Below are positions 16,983 through 27,192 of a stretch of 64,000 nt of DNA, one piece after another; the first letter of the stretch is position 1; each line of letters begins with the position of its first letter. The DNA lies in contig NZ_CP026952.1 of NCBI RefSeq assembly GCF_003065605.1, forward strand, positions 3,348,001 to 3,412,000, written 5' to 3'. A program made the position numbers and the translations under genes. This DNA comes from Aeromicrobium chenweiae. GTDB lineage: Bacteria; Actinomycetota; Actinomycetes; Propionibacteriales; Nocardioidaceae. Under the pieces are notes generated by a model. It was not told where the DNA came from and searched no databases. It worked only from the letters and a program-made list of their open reading frames with translations.

Positions 16983-16998
16983 AGTTGGATGTCCTAGT
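16983..16998 (+). promoter_or_regulatory. imperfect palindromic operator before icmF
   Basis: AGTTGGATGTCCTAGT matches 13 of 16 positions of the perfect palindrome ACTAGGACGTCCTAGT found at 47038-47053. It overlaps TAGTAT (16996-17001), a plausible -10 of icmF, so a bound repressor would block that promoter. The adjacent MarR protein is the candidate binder. Confidence 0.55.
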
Positions 16999-17032
16999 AT
17001 TGGACCTCCACAGATCTTCTCCGGGAGCCCGC

Positions 17033-20000
17033 ATGCCTGACCTTCACGTCCCGACCCACCCGGTGCGCTTCGTCACCGCGTCCGCGCTCTTCGACGGGCA
17101 CGACGCCTCGATCAACATCATGCGACGGATCTTCCAGTCGCAGGGCGCCGAGGTCATCCACCTCGGTCACAACCGCTCGGTCAAGGAGGTCGTCGACGCC
17201 GCGATCGAGGAGGACGTGCAGGGCATCGCGGTCTCGTCCTACCAGGGCGGGCACGTCGAGTACTTCGAGTACCTCGTGGAGTCGCTGCGCGAGCAGGGTG
17301 CGGGCCACATCCACGTCGTCGGCGGCGGTGGCGGCGTGATCGTCCCCGAGGAGATCGCCCGGCTGCGGAAGTCCGGCGTCACGATCTTCTCGCCCGAGGA
17401 CGGTCAGCGCCTCGGCCTCGTCGGCATGATCAACTCGGTGGTCAAGGACTGCGACTTCGACCTCACCGAGCTCGGCGGGCTGGACCTCGACGCGCTGCTC
17501 GCCGGCGAGCGTCCGGCGATCGCCCGTGCGATCACGCTGGCCGAGGCCGGCTCCCTCAGCGAGGCCCAGCGCGAGCGCATCTCGGCCGCTGCCGCCGCGC
17601 ACTCCTCCCCCGTCCTCGGCATCACCGGCACGGGCGGCTCCGGCAAGTCGTCCCTGACCGACGAGCTGGTCCGCCGCTTCCGCGTCGACCAGCAGGACAA
17701 GCTCCGCGTCGCCGTGATCGCGGTCGACCCGACCCGCCGCCGCGGCGGCGGCGCCCTGCTCGGTGACCGCATCCGGATGAACTCGCTCGACGGCGAGCAC
17801 GCGTACTTCCGCTCCCTCGCGACCCGCGGCTCGCACGAGCTGCCGGACTCCCTCAGCGACGTGATCGACGTCGTCAAGGCGGCCGGCTTCGACCTCGTGA
17901 TCGTCGAGACCCCCGGCATCGGCCAGGGCGACGCGGCCATCGTCCCGTTCGTCGACTCCTCGCTGTACGTCATGACACCCGAGTTCGGCGCCGCGTCGCA
18001 GCTCGAGAAGATCGACATGCTCGACTTCGCGAACACCGTCGCGATCAACAAGTTCGAGCGCCGTGGGGCCAAGGACGCGCTCCGCGACGTGGGGCGTCAG
18101 ATGGTCCGCAACCGCGAGGCGTTCGGCAAGCGCCCCGAGGACATGCCGGTCTTCGGCACGTCGGCCGCGACGTTCAACGACGACGGCGTCACCGCGCTCT
18201 ACCAGCACCTGCGCGACGAGCTCGGCGCTGCGGGGCTCCCCGTCGGCGAGGGCATCCTGCCCGCGGTCGACGTGAAGTTCTCCAGCGGCATCCAGCAGGT
18301 CGTGCCGACCGACCGGGTCCGTTACCTGTCGGAGATCACCGAGACGGTCCGCGGCTTCCACGCCGAGACCGAGCGGCTCGCCGAGGCGGCCGACCGCGCG
18401 CAGCGCCTGGAGACCACGGCCGCCGAGCTCGCCGAGGCCCAGCTCGACGCCGCGAGCGTCGAGGAGCTCCTGGCCACCGCCAGGAAGGCGGTCCCGCACG
18501 AGGTCTCCGACCAGATCGAGGCCTGGCCGGCCGTCGTGGAGTCGTACTCCGGCGACGAGCAGGTCGTGAAGGTCCGCGACAAGGAGATCCACACGCAGCT
18601 CACCCGCGAGTCGCTGTCGGGCAACAAGATCCCGCGCGTCTCGCTGCCGAAGATGACGAACCACGGCGAGCTCGTGCGCTTCTGGCGCCGCGAGAACCTG
18701 CCGGGCTACTTCCCGTACACAGCCGGCGTCTTCCCCTTCAAGCGCGACGGCGAGGACCCCGCACGCATGTTCGCCGGCGAGGGCGACCCGTTCCGCACCA
18801 ACCGCCGCTTCAAGCTGCTGTCCGAGGACGGCGACGCGACCCGGCTCTCGACCGCGTTCGACTCCGTGACGCTGTATGGCCGCGACCCCGACCCGCGCCC
18901 GGACGTCTACGGCAAGGTCGGCACGTCGGGCGTCTCGGTCGCGACCCTCGAGGACATGAAGGCGCTGTACGACGGCTTCGACCTCGTCTCCCCGTCGACC
19001 TCGGTGTCGATGACGATCAACGGACCGGCTCCCACGGTCCTGGCGTTCTTCCTCAACACGGTCATCGACCAGCAGGTCGACACGTTCCGCGAGAAGGAGG
19101 GCCGCGAGCCGTCCGAGGACGAGCTCGCCGACCTGCGGTCGTACGCCCTGCGATCGGTCCGCGGCACCGTGCAGGCCGACATCCTCAAGGAGGACCAGGG
19201 CCAGAACACGTGCCTGTTCTCCACCGAGTTCTCCCTGCGGATGATGGGCGACATCCAGCAGTACTTCATCGACGAGGGCGTCCGGAACTTCTACTCGGTC
19301 TCGATCTCGGGCTACCACATCGCCGAGGCCGGGGCGAACCCCATCAGCCAGCTCGCATTCACCCTCGCGAATGGCTTCACGTACGTCGAGTCGTACCTCG
19401 CGCGGGGCATGGACATCGACGACTTCGCGCCGAACCTGTCGTTCTTCTTCTCCAACGGCATGGACCCCGAGTACTCGGTCCTCGGCCGCGTCGCCCGCCG
19501 CATCTGGGCGATCGCGATGAAGGAGAAGTACGGCGCGAACGACCGCTCGCAGAAGCTCAAGTACCACGTGCAGACGTCGGGCCGCTCGCTCCACGCGCAG
19601 GAGATGGACTTCAACGACATCCGCACGACGCTCCAGGCGCTCATCGCGATCTACGACAACGCCAACAGCCTGCACACCAACGCGTACGACGAGGCCGTCA
19701 CGACCCCGTCGCAGGAGTCGGTGCGCCGGGCGCTCGCGATCCAGCTCATCATCAACCGCGAGTGGGGCCTGGCGATGAACGAGAACCCGCTGCAGGGCTC
19801 GTACATCATCGACGAGCTGACCGAGCTGGTCGAGAACGCGGTGCTCGCCGAGTTCGACGCGATCAACGAGCGCGGCGGCGTGCTCGGCGCGATGGAGACC
19901 GGCTACCAGCGTGGACGCATCCAGGACGAGTCGATGCTCTACGAGCACCGCAAGCACGACGGCTCGCTGCCGATCATCGGCGTGAACACCTTCCGGCGTC

Positions 20001-20263
20001 CCGCGTCCGAGGGCGAGGAGGAGCACACCGTCGAGCTCGCCCGGGCGACCGAGACCGAGAAGGAGTCGCAGCTCGCCCGCGTCCGCTCGTTCCACGAGGC
20101 GCACACCACCGAGGCGGCCGAGGCGCTGGAGCGCCTGCGGCTCGCGGCCATCCACCACGAGAACGTCTTCGCGGTGCTGATGGACGCGGCGCGGGTGTGC
20201 TCGCTGCAGCAGGTCACCGAGGCGTTCTTCGAGGTGGGCGGCCAGTACCGGCGCAACGTCTGA
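17033..20263 (+). CDS. icmF: fused isobutyryl-CoA mutase with G-protein chaperone domain
   Basis: Adenosylcobalamin-dependent mutase of 1076 residues that interconverts isobutyryl-CoA and n-butyryl-CoA. Domain order is that of IcmF: a B12-binding domain (about 12-145, with DGHDASINIMRR carrying the lower-ligand His), a MeaB-like GTPase chaperone (Walker A GTGGSGKSS near residue 200, later VETPGIGQGD), a linker, and the TIM-barrel substrate domain from about 500 (GYFPYTAGVFPFKR, CLFSTEFSLRMMGD). Start 17033 follows GGGAG at good spacing; the longer frame from 16985 lacks one. It ends 2 nt from the convergent araA stop. Its cofactor links it to the cobalamin genes at the start of the window. 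Confidence 0.96.
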   Translation: MPDLHVPTHPVRFVTASALFDGHDASINIMRRIFQSQGAEVIHLGHNRSVKEVVDAAIEEDVQGIAVSSYQGGHVEYFEYLVESLREQGAGHIHVVGGGGGVIVPEEIARLRKSGVTIFSPEDGQRLGLVGMINSVVKDCDFDLTELGGLDLDALLAGERPAIARAITLAEAGSLSEAQRERISAAAAAHSSPVLGITGTGGSGKSSLTDELVRRFRVDQQDKLRVAVIAVDPTRRRGGGALLGDRIRMNSLDGEHAYFRSLATRGSHELPDSLSDVIDVVKAAGFDLVIVETPGIGQGDAAIVPFVDSSLYVMTPEFGAASQLEKIDMLDFANTVAINKFERRGAKDALRDVGRQMVRNREAFGKRPEDMPVFGTSAATFNDDGVTALYQHLRDELGAAGLPVGEGILPAVDVKFSSGIQQVVPTDRVRYLSEITETVRGFHAETERLAEAADRAQRLETTAAELAEAQLDAASVEELLATARKAVPHEVSDQIEAWPAVVESYSGDEQVVKVRDKEIHTQLTRESLSGNKIPRVSLPKMTNHGELVRFWRRENLPGYFPYTAGVFPFKRDGEDPARMFAGEGDPFRTNRRFKLLSEDGDATRLSTAFDSVTLYGRDPDPRPDVYGKVGTSGVSVATLEDMKALYDGFDLVSPSTSVSMTINGPAPTVLAFFLNTVIDQQVDTFREKEGREPSEDELADLRSYALRSVRGTVQADILKEDQGQNTCLFSTEFSLRMMGDIQQYFIDEGVRNFYSVSISGYHIAEAGANPISQLAFTLANGFTYVESYLARGMDIDDFAPNLSFFFSNGMDPEYSVLGRVARRIWAIAMKEKYGANDRSQKLKYHVQTSGRSLHAQEMDFNDIRTTLQALIAIYDNANSLHTNAYDEAVTTPSQESVRRALAIQLIINREWGLAMNENPLQGSYIIDELTELVENAVLAEFDAINERGGVLGAMETGYQRGRIQDESMLYEHRKHDGSLPIIGVNTFRRPASEGEEEHTVELARATETEKESQLARVRSFHEAHTTEAAEALERLRLAAIHHENVFAVLMDAARVCSLQQVTEAFFEVGGQYRRNV

Positions 20264-20265
20264 CG

Positions 20266-21768
20266 TCAGAACCCGGCGGCCAGCCGGTGGTACGCCTGGT
20301 TCCAGCGCAGCTCGCGCAGGAACGAGCGCGGGGTCGTGCTCGAGTCGATGTGCAGCAGCTCGGTGCGCACCATCTCGGCGAGATCCTCGAACTCCTCGAT
20401 CCCGACCGCGGTGGTCAGCACCGTGTGGTGCGGACCGCCGGCGATGATCCAGGACTCGGCGGCCGTCGCCAACGAGGGGTGCGCCTGCCACATCGCGCAG
20501 GCCACCGGCAGGTTGGGCAGCGGCTCGTCCGGCTCGACCAGGGTGATGTCGTTGGCGGTGAGCCTGAACCGGTCGCCGAGGTCCGACAGGCCGACGACGA
20601 TCCCTTCGCCGGGGTCCGCGACGAACCGCATGCGGACCGGGTCCTCGCGGTTGCCCATGCTGAGCGGGTGCACCTCGACGGTCGGCCGCGCTGACGTGAT
20701 GGTCGGGCACACCTCGAGCATGTGCGCACCCAGCGACTTCTCGTTCCCCGGCTCCAGGTGGTACGTGTAGTCCTCCATGAACGAGGTGCCGCCGGGCCGT
20801 CCCGCCGCCATCGCCTTGGTCGTGCGGACCAGCACCGAGGTCTTCCAGTCCCCCTCGCCGCCGAAGCCGTAACCGTCGGCCATGAGCCGCTGGACCGCCA
20901 GCCCGGGCAGCTGCCGGAGACCGCCGAGGTCCTCGAAGCTGGTGGTGAACGCACCGAAGCCGCCGCCCTCGAGGAAGTCCCGCAGCCCGGCCTCGAGGCG
21001 CGCGGCGTACCGCAGGCTGTCGTGGCACTCGCCGCCGGGCCGCAGCTCGGGCGCCACGTCGTACCGCTCCTCGTACTCGGCCACGAGCGGGTCGACCCGC
21101 TCGTCCGGCACCGCGTCGACCACCGCGACGAGGTCGTTGACGCCGTACGTGTTGACCGAGACGCCGAACCTCCGCTCGGCCTCGACCTTGTCGCCCTCCG
21201 TGACGGCGACGTCACGCATGTTGTCACCGAACCGGGCGACCTTCAGCGCCCGGAGCTCCGCGGCACCCGCGGCGGCCCGCGCCCAGGCGCCGACCCGACG
21301 ACCGACGTCGGGGTTGCTGATGTGCCCGGCGACGGTCTTGCGGGCCACGCCGAGCCGGGTCTGGATGAAGCCGAACTCGCGGTCGCCGTGGGCGGCCTGG
21401 TTGAGGTTCATGAAGTCCATGTCGATCGTCGCCCACGGGATGTCCCGGTGCGCCTGGGTGTGCAGGTGCAGGAACGGCTTCTGCAGCGCGTCGAGACCCT
21501 GGATCCACATCTTGGCTGGAGAGAACGTGTGCATCCAGCCGATCAGGCCCACGCAGCGGTCGTCCGCGTTCGCCGCCAGGATCGTCCGGCGGATCGCGTC
21601 GGACGACGTCAGCACCGGCTGCCAGACGACGGGCATCGAGAGCTCGGGCGAGGCCGCGAGCGCCTCCACGACCTGCGTCGACTGCTCCGCGACCTGGCGC
21701 AGGGTGTCCTCGCCGTACAGCCCCTGGCTGCCGGTGAGGAACCAGATCTCGCGAGCGGCGGTCGTCAT
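20266..21768 (-). CDS. araA: L-arabinose isomerase
   Basis: Converts L-arabinose to L-ribulose, the first step of the bacterial L-arabinose pathway. It has 500 residues, the family's normal length. Recognisable segments are [17 protein letters not shown] at the N terminus, [26 protein letters not shown] and MEDYTYHL with the metal-binding Glu, and GGPHHTVL with a C-terminal His. Start 21768 follows AGAAGGAG at 6-nt spacing. It is the last gene of the arabinose operon, 31 nt after araD. The start of the operon carries a LacI-type operator. Confidence 0.96.
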   Translation of the reverse strand: MTTAAREIWFLTGSQGLYGEDTLRQVAEQSTQVVEALAASPELSMPVVWQPVLTSSDAIRRTILAANADDRCVGLIGWMHTFSPAKMWIQGLDALQKPFLHLHTQAHRDIPWATIDMDFMNLNQAAHGDREFGFIQTRLGVARKTVAGHISNPDVGRRVGAWARAAAGAAELRALKVARFGDNMRDVAVTEGDKVEAERRFGVSVNTYGVNDLVAVVDAVPDERVDPLVAEYEERYDVAPELRPGGECHDSLRYAARLEAGLRDFLEGGGFGAFTTSFEDLGGLRQLPGLAVQRLMADGYGFGGEGDWKTSVLVRTTKAMAAGRPGGTSFMEDYTYHLEPGNEKSLGAHMLEVCPTITSARPTVEVHPLSMGNREDPVRMRFVADPGEGIVVGLSDLGDRFRLTANDITLVEPDEPLPNLPVACAMWQAHPSLATAAESWIIAGGPHHTVLTTAVGIEEFEDLAEMVRTELLHIDSSTTPRSFLRELRWNQAYHRLAAGF

Positions 21769-21799
21769 GGACGTCTCCTTCTGGTGGGACGCGGCGGCC

Positions 21800-22474
21800 T
21801 CACTGGCCGTACGCACTCTGGTAGCGGTCGTGGAGACGCTCGACCTGCTCGGGCGTCAGGGCTCGCGGGTCGCCGAGCTGCCGCGCGATGTGGGTCGTCC
21901 GGGCGACGTCCTCGCACATCACGGCGGCCTTGACGGCGGCGCGGGCGTCGGCCCCGATCGCGAAGACGCCGTGGTTCTGCATCAGGACGGCGGGCGACGG
22001 GCTCCCCCGCAGGGTGTCGACGATGCCGCGGCCGATCGAGTCGTCGCCGATCAGCGCGAACGGGCCCACCGGGATGTCGCCGCCGAACTCGTCGGCCATC
22101 ATCGTCAGGACGCACGGGATGGGCTCGGCGCGGGCGGCCCAGGCGGTCGCGTACGTCGAGTGGGTGTGCACGACACCACCCACGTGCGGCAGGTGCCGGT
22201 AGACGTAGGCCTGCGCGGCGGTGTCGGACGACGGGGCGAGATCGCCCTCCAGCACCCGTCCGGCCAGGTCGGTCACGACCATGTTCTCGGGGGTCAGGTC
22301 GTCGTAGCCGACGCCGCTGGGCTTGATCACCATCGCGTCCGCGCCCGGGACGCGGGCCGAGACGTTGCCGGCGGTCCAGACCACGAGCTGGTAGCGGGTC
22401 AGCTCCGCGTGCAGGCGGCACACCTCCTCGCGCAGCTGCCGGATCGTCTGGTGGACGTCGCTCGTGACGGTCAT
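21800..22474 (-). CDS. araD: L-ribulose-5-phosphate 4-epimerase
   Basis: Class II aldolase-family enzyme converting L-ribulose 5-phosphate to D-xylulose 5-phosphate, which enters the pentose phosphate pathway. It has 224 residues. The metal-binding histidines are visible in [13 protein letters not shown], with the distal His in [24 protein letters not shown] is the phosphate-binding loop. The ATG overlaps the araB stop (22471-22474) and has its own GAGGGG ribosome site. A fuculose-phosphate aldolase would look similar, but the araA/araB context settles the assignment. Confidence 0.94.
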   Translation of the reverse strand: MTVTSDVHQTIRQLREEVCRLHAELTRYQLVVWTAGNVSARVPGADAMVIKPSGVGYDDLTPENMVVTDLAGRVLEGDLAPSSDTAAQAYVYRHLPHVGGVVHTHSTYATAWAARAEPIPCVLTMMADEFGGDIPVGPFALIGDDSIGRGIVDTLRGSPSPAVLMQNHGVFAIGADARAAVKAAVMCEDVARTTHIARQLGDPRALTPEQVERLHDRYQSAYGQ

Positions 22475-24141
22475 GGCGACCCCTCCGTCAGCGCCTCGCG
22501 CCGCAGCCCGCGCAACCGATGCATGACGTCGTTGCCGCCACGCCCGAAGTGGTCGTGCAGGGTCGTGTACTCCTTGAACAGGCGGTCGTACACCCTCGAG
22601 CGCCGTTCGTCGGGCTGGACGACAGCCCGACGAACGGAGCCCATGGCCTTCGCGGCGGCGCGTATGTCCGCGTACGCACCGGCCGCGACGGCGGCATGGA
22701 GGGCGGACCCCAGCGCGGGGCCCTGTTCCGACCCGATCACCGAGAGCGGCATGCGGGTCACGTCGGAGTAGATCTGCATCAGGAGATGGTTCTTGGACAG
22801 GCCGCCCGCGATCACGAGGTCGTCGACGGGCACCCCGGCCTCCTCGAACGCCGTGAGGATCGTGCGCGTCCCGAAGGCGGTCGCCTCGATCAGGGCCCGG
22901 TACACGTCCTCAGGACGGGTCGCGAGCGTCTGCCCCAGGACCAGGCCGGTGAGCTCGTGGTCGACCAGGACCGAGCGGTTCCCGCTGTGCCAGTCCAGCG
23001 CGACCAGGCCGTGCGCCCCGACCGGCTGGCGGGCCGCGAGCTGCGTCAGGTGCTCGTGGACGTCGATCCCGCGGGCCTCGGCCTCGTCGCGGACCCGGCC
23101 GGGGACGCCGTGCTCGACGAACCAGCCGAAGATGTCCCCGACACCGCTCTGCCCGGCCTCGTAGCCCCAGCTCCCCGCGACGATGCCACCGTCGACCGCA
23201 CCGCACATGCCCGGCACGTCCCGCAGGACGCTCGCGCTCATCACGTGGCACGCCGAGGTGCCCATGATCATGACCATCTGGCCGGCGTCGACGGCCTGGG
23301 CAGCCGGCGCCGTGACGTGGGCGTCGACGTTGCCGACGGCCACGGCGATCCCGGTCGGCAGCCCGGTCCACTGGGCGGCGCGGGCGGTCAGGGACCCGGC
23401 ACGGTGCCCCAGCTGGCCGATGGGCTGGCGAAGTTTAGCGTTAACAAAGTCGACAAATCGAGGATCGAGGGCGGCCGTGAAGTCATCCCCCGGGTAGGCG
23501 CCGTCCTGCAGCATGCCCTTGTACCCGGCCGAGCAGGCGTTGCGGACGTGCACGTCGCTCAGCTGCCACACGATCCAGTCGGCCGCCTCGACCCAGCAGT
23601 CCATCGCGGCGTACAGCTCGGCATCCTCCTCCAGCACCTGCAGGGCCTTGGCGAACTCCCACTCCGAGGAGATCAGCCCGCCGTACCGCGCCAGCCAGGC
23701 CTCGCCCCGATCCCGCGCCAGCGTCGTGATGCGATCGGCCTGGTCCTGCGCGGCGTGGTGCTTCCAGAGCTTGACGTACGCGTGCGGGCGGTCGGCCAGC
23801 TCGGGCAGCTCGCACAGCGGGGTGCCGTCCGCGAGCGTCGGCACCATCGTGCAGGCGGTGAAGTCGGTCGCGATGCCGATCACCTGCGACGGGTCGATGC
23901 CGGACGCCCGCACGGCCTCGGGCACCGCGTGGCGCAGGACGTCGACGTAGTCCGCAGGCACCTGCAACGCCCAGTCCGGCGGCAGCGGCCGGTCGGGGGC
24001 GGTCGGCAACGCGTCGGTGATGACGCCGTGACGGTAGGGGTGGACCGCGCTGCCGAGCTCGCGGCCGTCGGCGACCGCCACGACCAGCGCCCGACCCGAC
24101 AGCGTGCCGAAGTCGACGCCGACCACGTACTGCTCGGTCAT
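22471..24141 (-). CDS. araB: ribulokinase
   Basis: FGGY-family kinase phosphorylating L-ribulose at O-5 with ATP, 556 residues. The N-terminal ATPase fold begins VVGVDFGTLSGRALVV and continues with GIATDFTACTMVP; the second half has MIMGTSACHVM and VIAGGLSKNHLLMQIYSD. It overlaps the lacI stop (24138-24141) and the araD start (22471-22474), both by ATGA. Odd feature: residues DFVNAKL near 23430-23455 use TTT GTT AAC GCT AAA CTT, codons out of keeping with this GC-rich gene, because a copy of the operon's LacI operator is embedded there. Confidence 0.96.
   Translation of the reverse strand: MTEQYVVGVDFGTLSGRALVVAVADGRELGSAVHPYRHGVITDALPTAPDRPLPPDWALQVPADYVDVLRHAVPEAVRASGIDPSQVIGIATDFTACTMVPTLADGTPLCELPELADRPHAYVKLWKHHAAQDQADRITTLARDRGEAWLARYGGLISSEWEFAKALQVLEEDAELYAAMDCWVEAADWIVWQLSDVHVRNACSAGYKGMLQDGAYPGDDFTAALDPRFVDFVNAKLRQPIGQLGHRAGSLTARAAQWTGLPTGIAVAVGNVDAHVTAPAAQAVDAGQMVMIMGTSACHVMSASVLRDVPGMCGAVDGGIVAGSWGYEAGQSGVGDIFGWFVEHGVPGRVRDEAEARGIDVHEHLTQLAARQPVGAHGLVALDWHSGNRSVLVDHELTGLVLGQTLATRPEDVYRALIEATAFGTRTILTAFEEAGVPVDDLVIAGGLSKNHLLMQIYSDVTRMPLSVIGSEQGPALGSALHAAVAAGAYADIRAAAKAMGSVRRAVVQPDERRSRVYDRLFKEYTTLHDHFGRGGNDVMHRLRGLRREALTEGSP
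23434..23448 (-). promoter_or_regulatory. LacI-type operator inside araB
   Basis: TTTAGCGTTAACAAA on the plus strand. Its 13-bp core TTAGCGTTAACAA is identical to the operator before the receptor gene at 29986-30000, read on the opposite strand. The surrounding codons are unusually AT-rich, as expected if the site is kept for DNA binding. It may act as an auxiliary operator or roadblock for araB-araD-araA. Confidence 0.65.
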
Positions 24142-25157
24142 GGCCGCCTCCCGGACGGGGCGGTGCTGGAGCGCACGATCAGCTCGGGCTCGATGAGGCG
24201 CGGCAGGTCGTCGTCCTCGCCGGCGATCGCCGCGTGGAGCACCGCGATCGCCCTGCGGCCGACCTCGTGGAAGTTCTGCCGGACGGTCGTGAGGGGCGGG
24301 TTGAGGTACTCGACCTCCGGCGAGTCGTCGAAGCCCACGATGCTGACGTCGTCAGGCACCGCGAGCCCCGCCTCGTGCAGCGCCCGCATCAGGCCGATCG
24401 TCATCTGGTCGTTCGCGACGAAGACCGCGCCGGCCGCCCCCTCGTCGACGATCCGGCGGCCGGCCTCGTAGCCGCTGCGGGCCGTCCAGTCGCCGAGGTG
24501 GAGCGATCCCGGCTCGCGACCGGCGTCGCGGTGGGCGTCCTCCCATCCCTGCCGGCGGGCCTCGGCCTCGGTCCACTCCAGCGGACCGCGGACGTGGCTG
24601 ACGCTCGGGTGCCCGAGCCCGAGCAGGTGGGACGTCGCCTCGTACGCGCCCTGGTGCTGGTCGACGCCGACCGCGAACCGGGCGCGGGTCAGGTCGCCCT
24701 CCACCACGACGAGCGGCACGCCGGGGTCCTGGTGGCGGATCACGTCGAGCGCCTCGTACTGGGCGGCGATCATCACGATGCCCTCGACGGACTGGCGCAT
24801 GAGGTGGTCGATCGCGTCGGTCAGCGACTCGGCCGTCACGCTCGACAGGCTCACCGATCCGGCGAAGTAGCCCGCCTGGCGGGCCGCGTCCTCGACCGTC
24901 CGGTGGATGCTCGTGGGTCCGTACAACCCCGACTCCGTGCTGATGATGCCGATCGTGGACGACCGCCGCGTCACCAGCGCACGCGCCGCCGTGTTGGGCC
25001 GGTAGCCGAGCTGCTTGATCGCGGCCTCGACCCGTTGGCGGGTCGACTCCTTGATGTTGGGCATCCCGTTGATGACCCGGGACACCGTCTGGTGGGAGAC
25101 GCCGGCGACCTTGGCGACGTCGGCCATGACCGGTGCGTGGTTCGGGACTGTCGTCAT
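24138..25157 (-). CDS. LacI family regulator of the arabinose operon
   Basis: A 339-residue repressor. The N-terminal helix-turn-helix and hinge are standard: MADVAKVAGVSHQTVSRVIN, then TRQRVEAAIKQLGYRPNTAAR. The periplasmic-binding-protein-like sugar domain follows, with VFVANDQMTIGLMRAL and IVGFDDSP. It lies within the operon it presumably controls, between the second permease and araB, overlapping both by ATGA (25154-25157 and 24138-24141). L-arabinose or a pathway intermediate is the expected inducer. Candidate operators with the LacI-like core are at 29986-30000 and 23434-23448. It is functionally analogous to AraR, but I do not claim orthology. Confidence 0.92.
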   Translation of the reverse strand: MTTVPNHAPVMADVAKVAGVSHQTVSRVINGMPNIKESTRQRVEAAIKQLGYRPNTAARALVTRRSSTIGIISTESGLYGPTSIHRTVEDAARQAGYFAGSVSLSSVTAESLTDAIDHLMRQSVEGIVMIAAQYEALDVIRHQDPGVPLVVVEGDLTRARFAVGVDQHQGAYEATSHLLGLGHPSVSHVRGPLEWTEAEARRQGWEDAHRDAGREPGSLHLGDWTARSGYEAGRRIVDEGAAGAVFVANDQMTIGLMRALHEAGLAVPDDVSIVGFDDSPEVEYLNPPLTTVRQNFHEVGRRAIAVLHAAIAGEDDDLPRLIEPELIVRSSTAPSGRRP

Positions 25158-26170
25158 GCCTGCCTCCGGGTGAACAGCCGCTGGATGACCACGAAGACCA
25201 GCAGGAGCACGCCGATCGTGATCTTGGTCCACCAGGAGCTGAGGTTGCCGTCGAACGAGATGAAGGTCTGGATCGTCCCGAGGACCAGCACGCCGAGCGC
25301 CGATCCCAGGACCAGTCCGGACCCGCCGGCCAGCAGCGTACCGCCGATCACGACCGCGGCGATGGCGTCGAGCTCCATGCCGACCGCGTGGAGGCTGTAG
25401 CCCGACAGCATGTAGACCGAGAACAGCAGGCCCGCAAGGGAGGAGCAGAAGCCGCTGATGACGTAGACGCCCACCTTGGTGCGCGCGACCGCGAGCCCCA
25501 TCAGCAGCGCCGACTGCTCACTGCCGCCCACCGCGTAGACCGTGCGGCCGAACCGCGTCATGTGCAGGCCCCAGGCGGCGACGGCCAGGACGAACAGGGC
25601 GACCAGCACCGCGGGCGTGATGAAGTAGCCGCCCGGCAGGTCGATCGTGCCCATCGCGAACGAGGTGAAGGTGGGGTCCTTGATCGGGATCGACTCGATG
25701 CTGATCAGGTAGCAGAGGCCCCGGGCCAGGAACATGCCGGCGAGGGTCACGATGAACGGCTGGATCTCGAAGTAGTGGATCACCAGCCCCATCAGCAGCC
25801 CCAGCACCGAGCCGCTCAGCAGCACCGCGACGACCACCAGCGCCGCGGGCCAGCCGGCACGCAGGGTCGAGGCGGCGACCATGGTCGACAGCGCGACCAC
25901 CGAGCCGACCGACAGGTCGATCCCCCCGGTCAGGATCACGCAGGTCATGCCGACGGCCAGCACGATCAGGAAGGCGTTGTCGACGAGCAGGTTGAGGATG
26001 ACCTGCGGAGACGTGAAGCCCTCGTACCGGATGCCACCGGCGCCGAGCATGCCGACGAACAGCGCCGCGGTCGCGAGCACCGGGTAGAAGCGTCGGGGCG
26101 GCGTCAGCTGGCGCAACCGGTCGGTGGCGGATCCGCGCAGGTCGTCGGCGGTGGGGGTGTGCGCGCTCAT
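25154..26170 (-). CDS. sugar ABC transporter permease 2 (YjfF-like)
   Basis: Inner-membrane permease of the ribose/galactofuranose class, 338 residues with about eight to ten hydrophobic segments. The conserved cytoplasmic-loop region GMTCVILTGGIDLSVGSVVA lies at about residues 75-95, and the second family block is VVIGGTLLAGGSG. Two different permeases in one operon match the YtfT/YjfF arrangement rather than the single AraH of enterobacteria. Start 26170 overlaps the permease 1 stop as ATGA. Given the araBAD genes, the probable cargo is L-arabinose, possibly in furanose form. Confidence 0.9.
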   Translation of the reverse strand: MSAHTPTADDLRGSATDRLRQLTPPRRFYPVLATAALFVGMLGAGGIRYEGFTSPQVILNLLVDNAFLIVLAVGMTCVILTGGIDLSVGSVVALSTMVAASTLRAGWPAALVVVAVLLSGSVLGLLMGLVIHYFEIQPFIVTLAGMFLARGLCYLISIESIPIKDPTFTSFAMGTIDLPGGYFITPAVLVALFVLAVAAWGLHMTRFGRTVYAVGGSEQSALLMGLAVARTKVGVYVISGFCSSLAGLLFSVYMLSGYSLHAVGMELDAIAAVVIGGTLLAGGSGLVLGSALGVLVLGTIQTFISFDGNLSSWWTKITIGVLLLVFVVIQRLFTRRQA

Positions 26171-27192
26171 GCCTGGCTCCCTCTCGTCAGCAGTGGTGCG
26201 GGTCGGCGCACCCGGAGCACGGCCCGCGCCTTGGGCGACTGCAGCAGGCAGACCAGGATCACCACGATCGCCTTGAACAGGTAGTTCGTCTCGGACGGGA
26301 TCCCGATCGTCGGGATCGTCGTGGCGAGGGTCTGGATGAACATCGCCCCGATGAACGTCCCGGTCAGCGAGAACCGGCCACCGGCCAACGAGGTGCCGCC
26401 GATGACGACCGCCAGGATCGCGTCGAGCTCGATGAACAGCCCGGCGTTGTTGGCGTCGGCCGCGCTCGTGTTGGACGCGATCATCAGCCCCGCGACGGCC
26501 GAGCAGAACGCGATGAAGACGTAGACCGTCCAGGTGATGGTCCGGGACCGGACCCCGGCCAGGCGGCTCGCCTCGGGGTTGATGCCGACGGCCTCGATCA
26601 GCATCCCGAGCGCCGTGCGCCGGGTCAGCACCGCAGTCACGAGCAGGATCGCCAGCGCGATGAGGATCGCGACCGGGAGACCCAGGACGAAGCCCGCACC
26701 CACCTTCTTGAACAGGCTGTTGTTGACCGTGATGATCTGGCCGTCGGTGATTAGCATCGCGAGTCCTCGTCCCGCCGTCATCAGGACCAGCGTCGCGATG
26801 ATCGGCTGGATCCCGAGCACGGCGACGAGGAAGCCGTTCCACAGGCCCAGCAGGATGCAGACCCCGACGGCGAGGCTCATCGCGACGATCGCGCGGCCGG
26901 CGGACGACTCGTCGGGGGCCCCAGCGAGGTACGTGCACGACACGGCCCCGGCGATCGCGACGATCGCGCCCACCGACAGGTCGATGCCGCGGGTCGCGAT
27001 GACCAGCGTCATGCCGAGCGCGATGAGCAGCGTCGGGGCGCCGTTGCGCAGGATGTCGATCAGGCTCCCGTAGAGGTGACCGTCCTGCACGCGGACCGAG
27101 AAGAACGACGGCGTGGCCACCAGGTTGACCAGCAGCAGGATGCCGAGGGCCAGGACCGGCCAGAAGAGCGGGTGCCGGAGCGCGCTACGCAT
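26167..27192 (-). CDS. sugar ABC transporter permease 1 (YtfT-like)
   Basis: Partner permease of 341 residues with the same family signature, GMTLVIATRGIDLSVGAIVA at about residues 60-80 and VVIGGTSLAGGRFS near residue 270. The first 8 nt of the gene overlap the 3' end of the ATPase gene, and its stop overlaps the next permease, so all transporter parts are translationally coupled. Together with permease 2 it should form the heterodimeric channel of the importer. Confidence 0.9.
   Translation of the reverse strand: MRSALRHPLFWPVLALGILLLVNLVATPSFFSVRVQDGHLYGSLIDILRNGAPTLLIALGMTLVIATRGIDLSVGAIVAIAGAVSCTYLAGAPDESSAGRAIVAMSLAVGVCILLGLWNGFLVAVLGIQPIIATLVLMTAGRGLAMLITDGQIITVNNSLFKKVGAGFVLGLPVAILIALAILLVTAVLTRRTALGMLIEAVGINPEASRLAGVRSRTITWTVYVFIAFCSAVAGLMIASNTSAADANNAGLFIELDAILAVVIGGTSLAGGRFSLTGTFIGAMFIQTLATTIPTIGIPSETNYLFKAIVVILVCLLQSPKARAVLRVRRPAPLLTRGSQA

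Noticed and set aside
16998..17013. A second tandem operator before icmF (TATTGGACCTCCACAG).
   Set aside because: Only about half of the positions match and the spacing (15 bp) differs from the 20 bp seen at 47018/47038.
16994..21028. Very long open frame (over 1300 codons) opposite icmF and araA.
   Set aside because: It mirrors the GC-rich third positions of icmF, has no domain, a low-complexity Arg/Val/Asp-rich translation, and spans two real genes.
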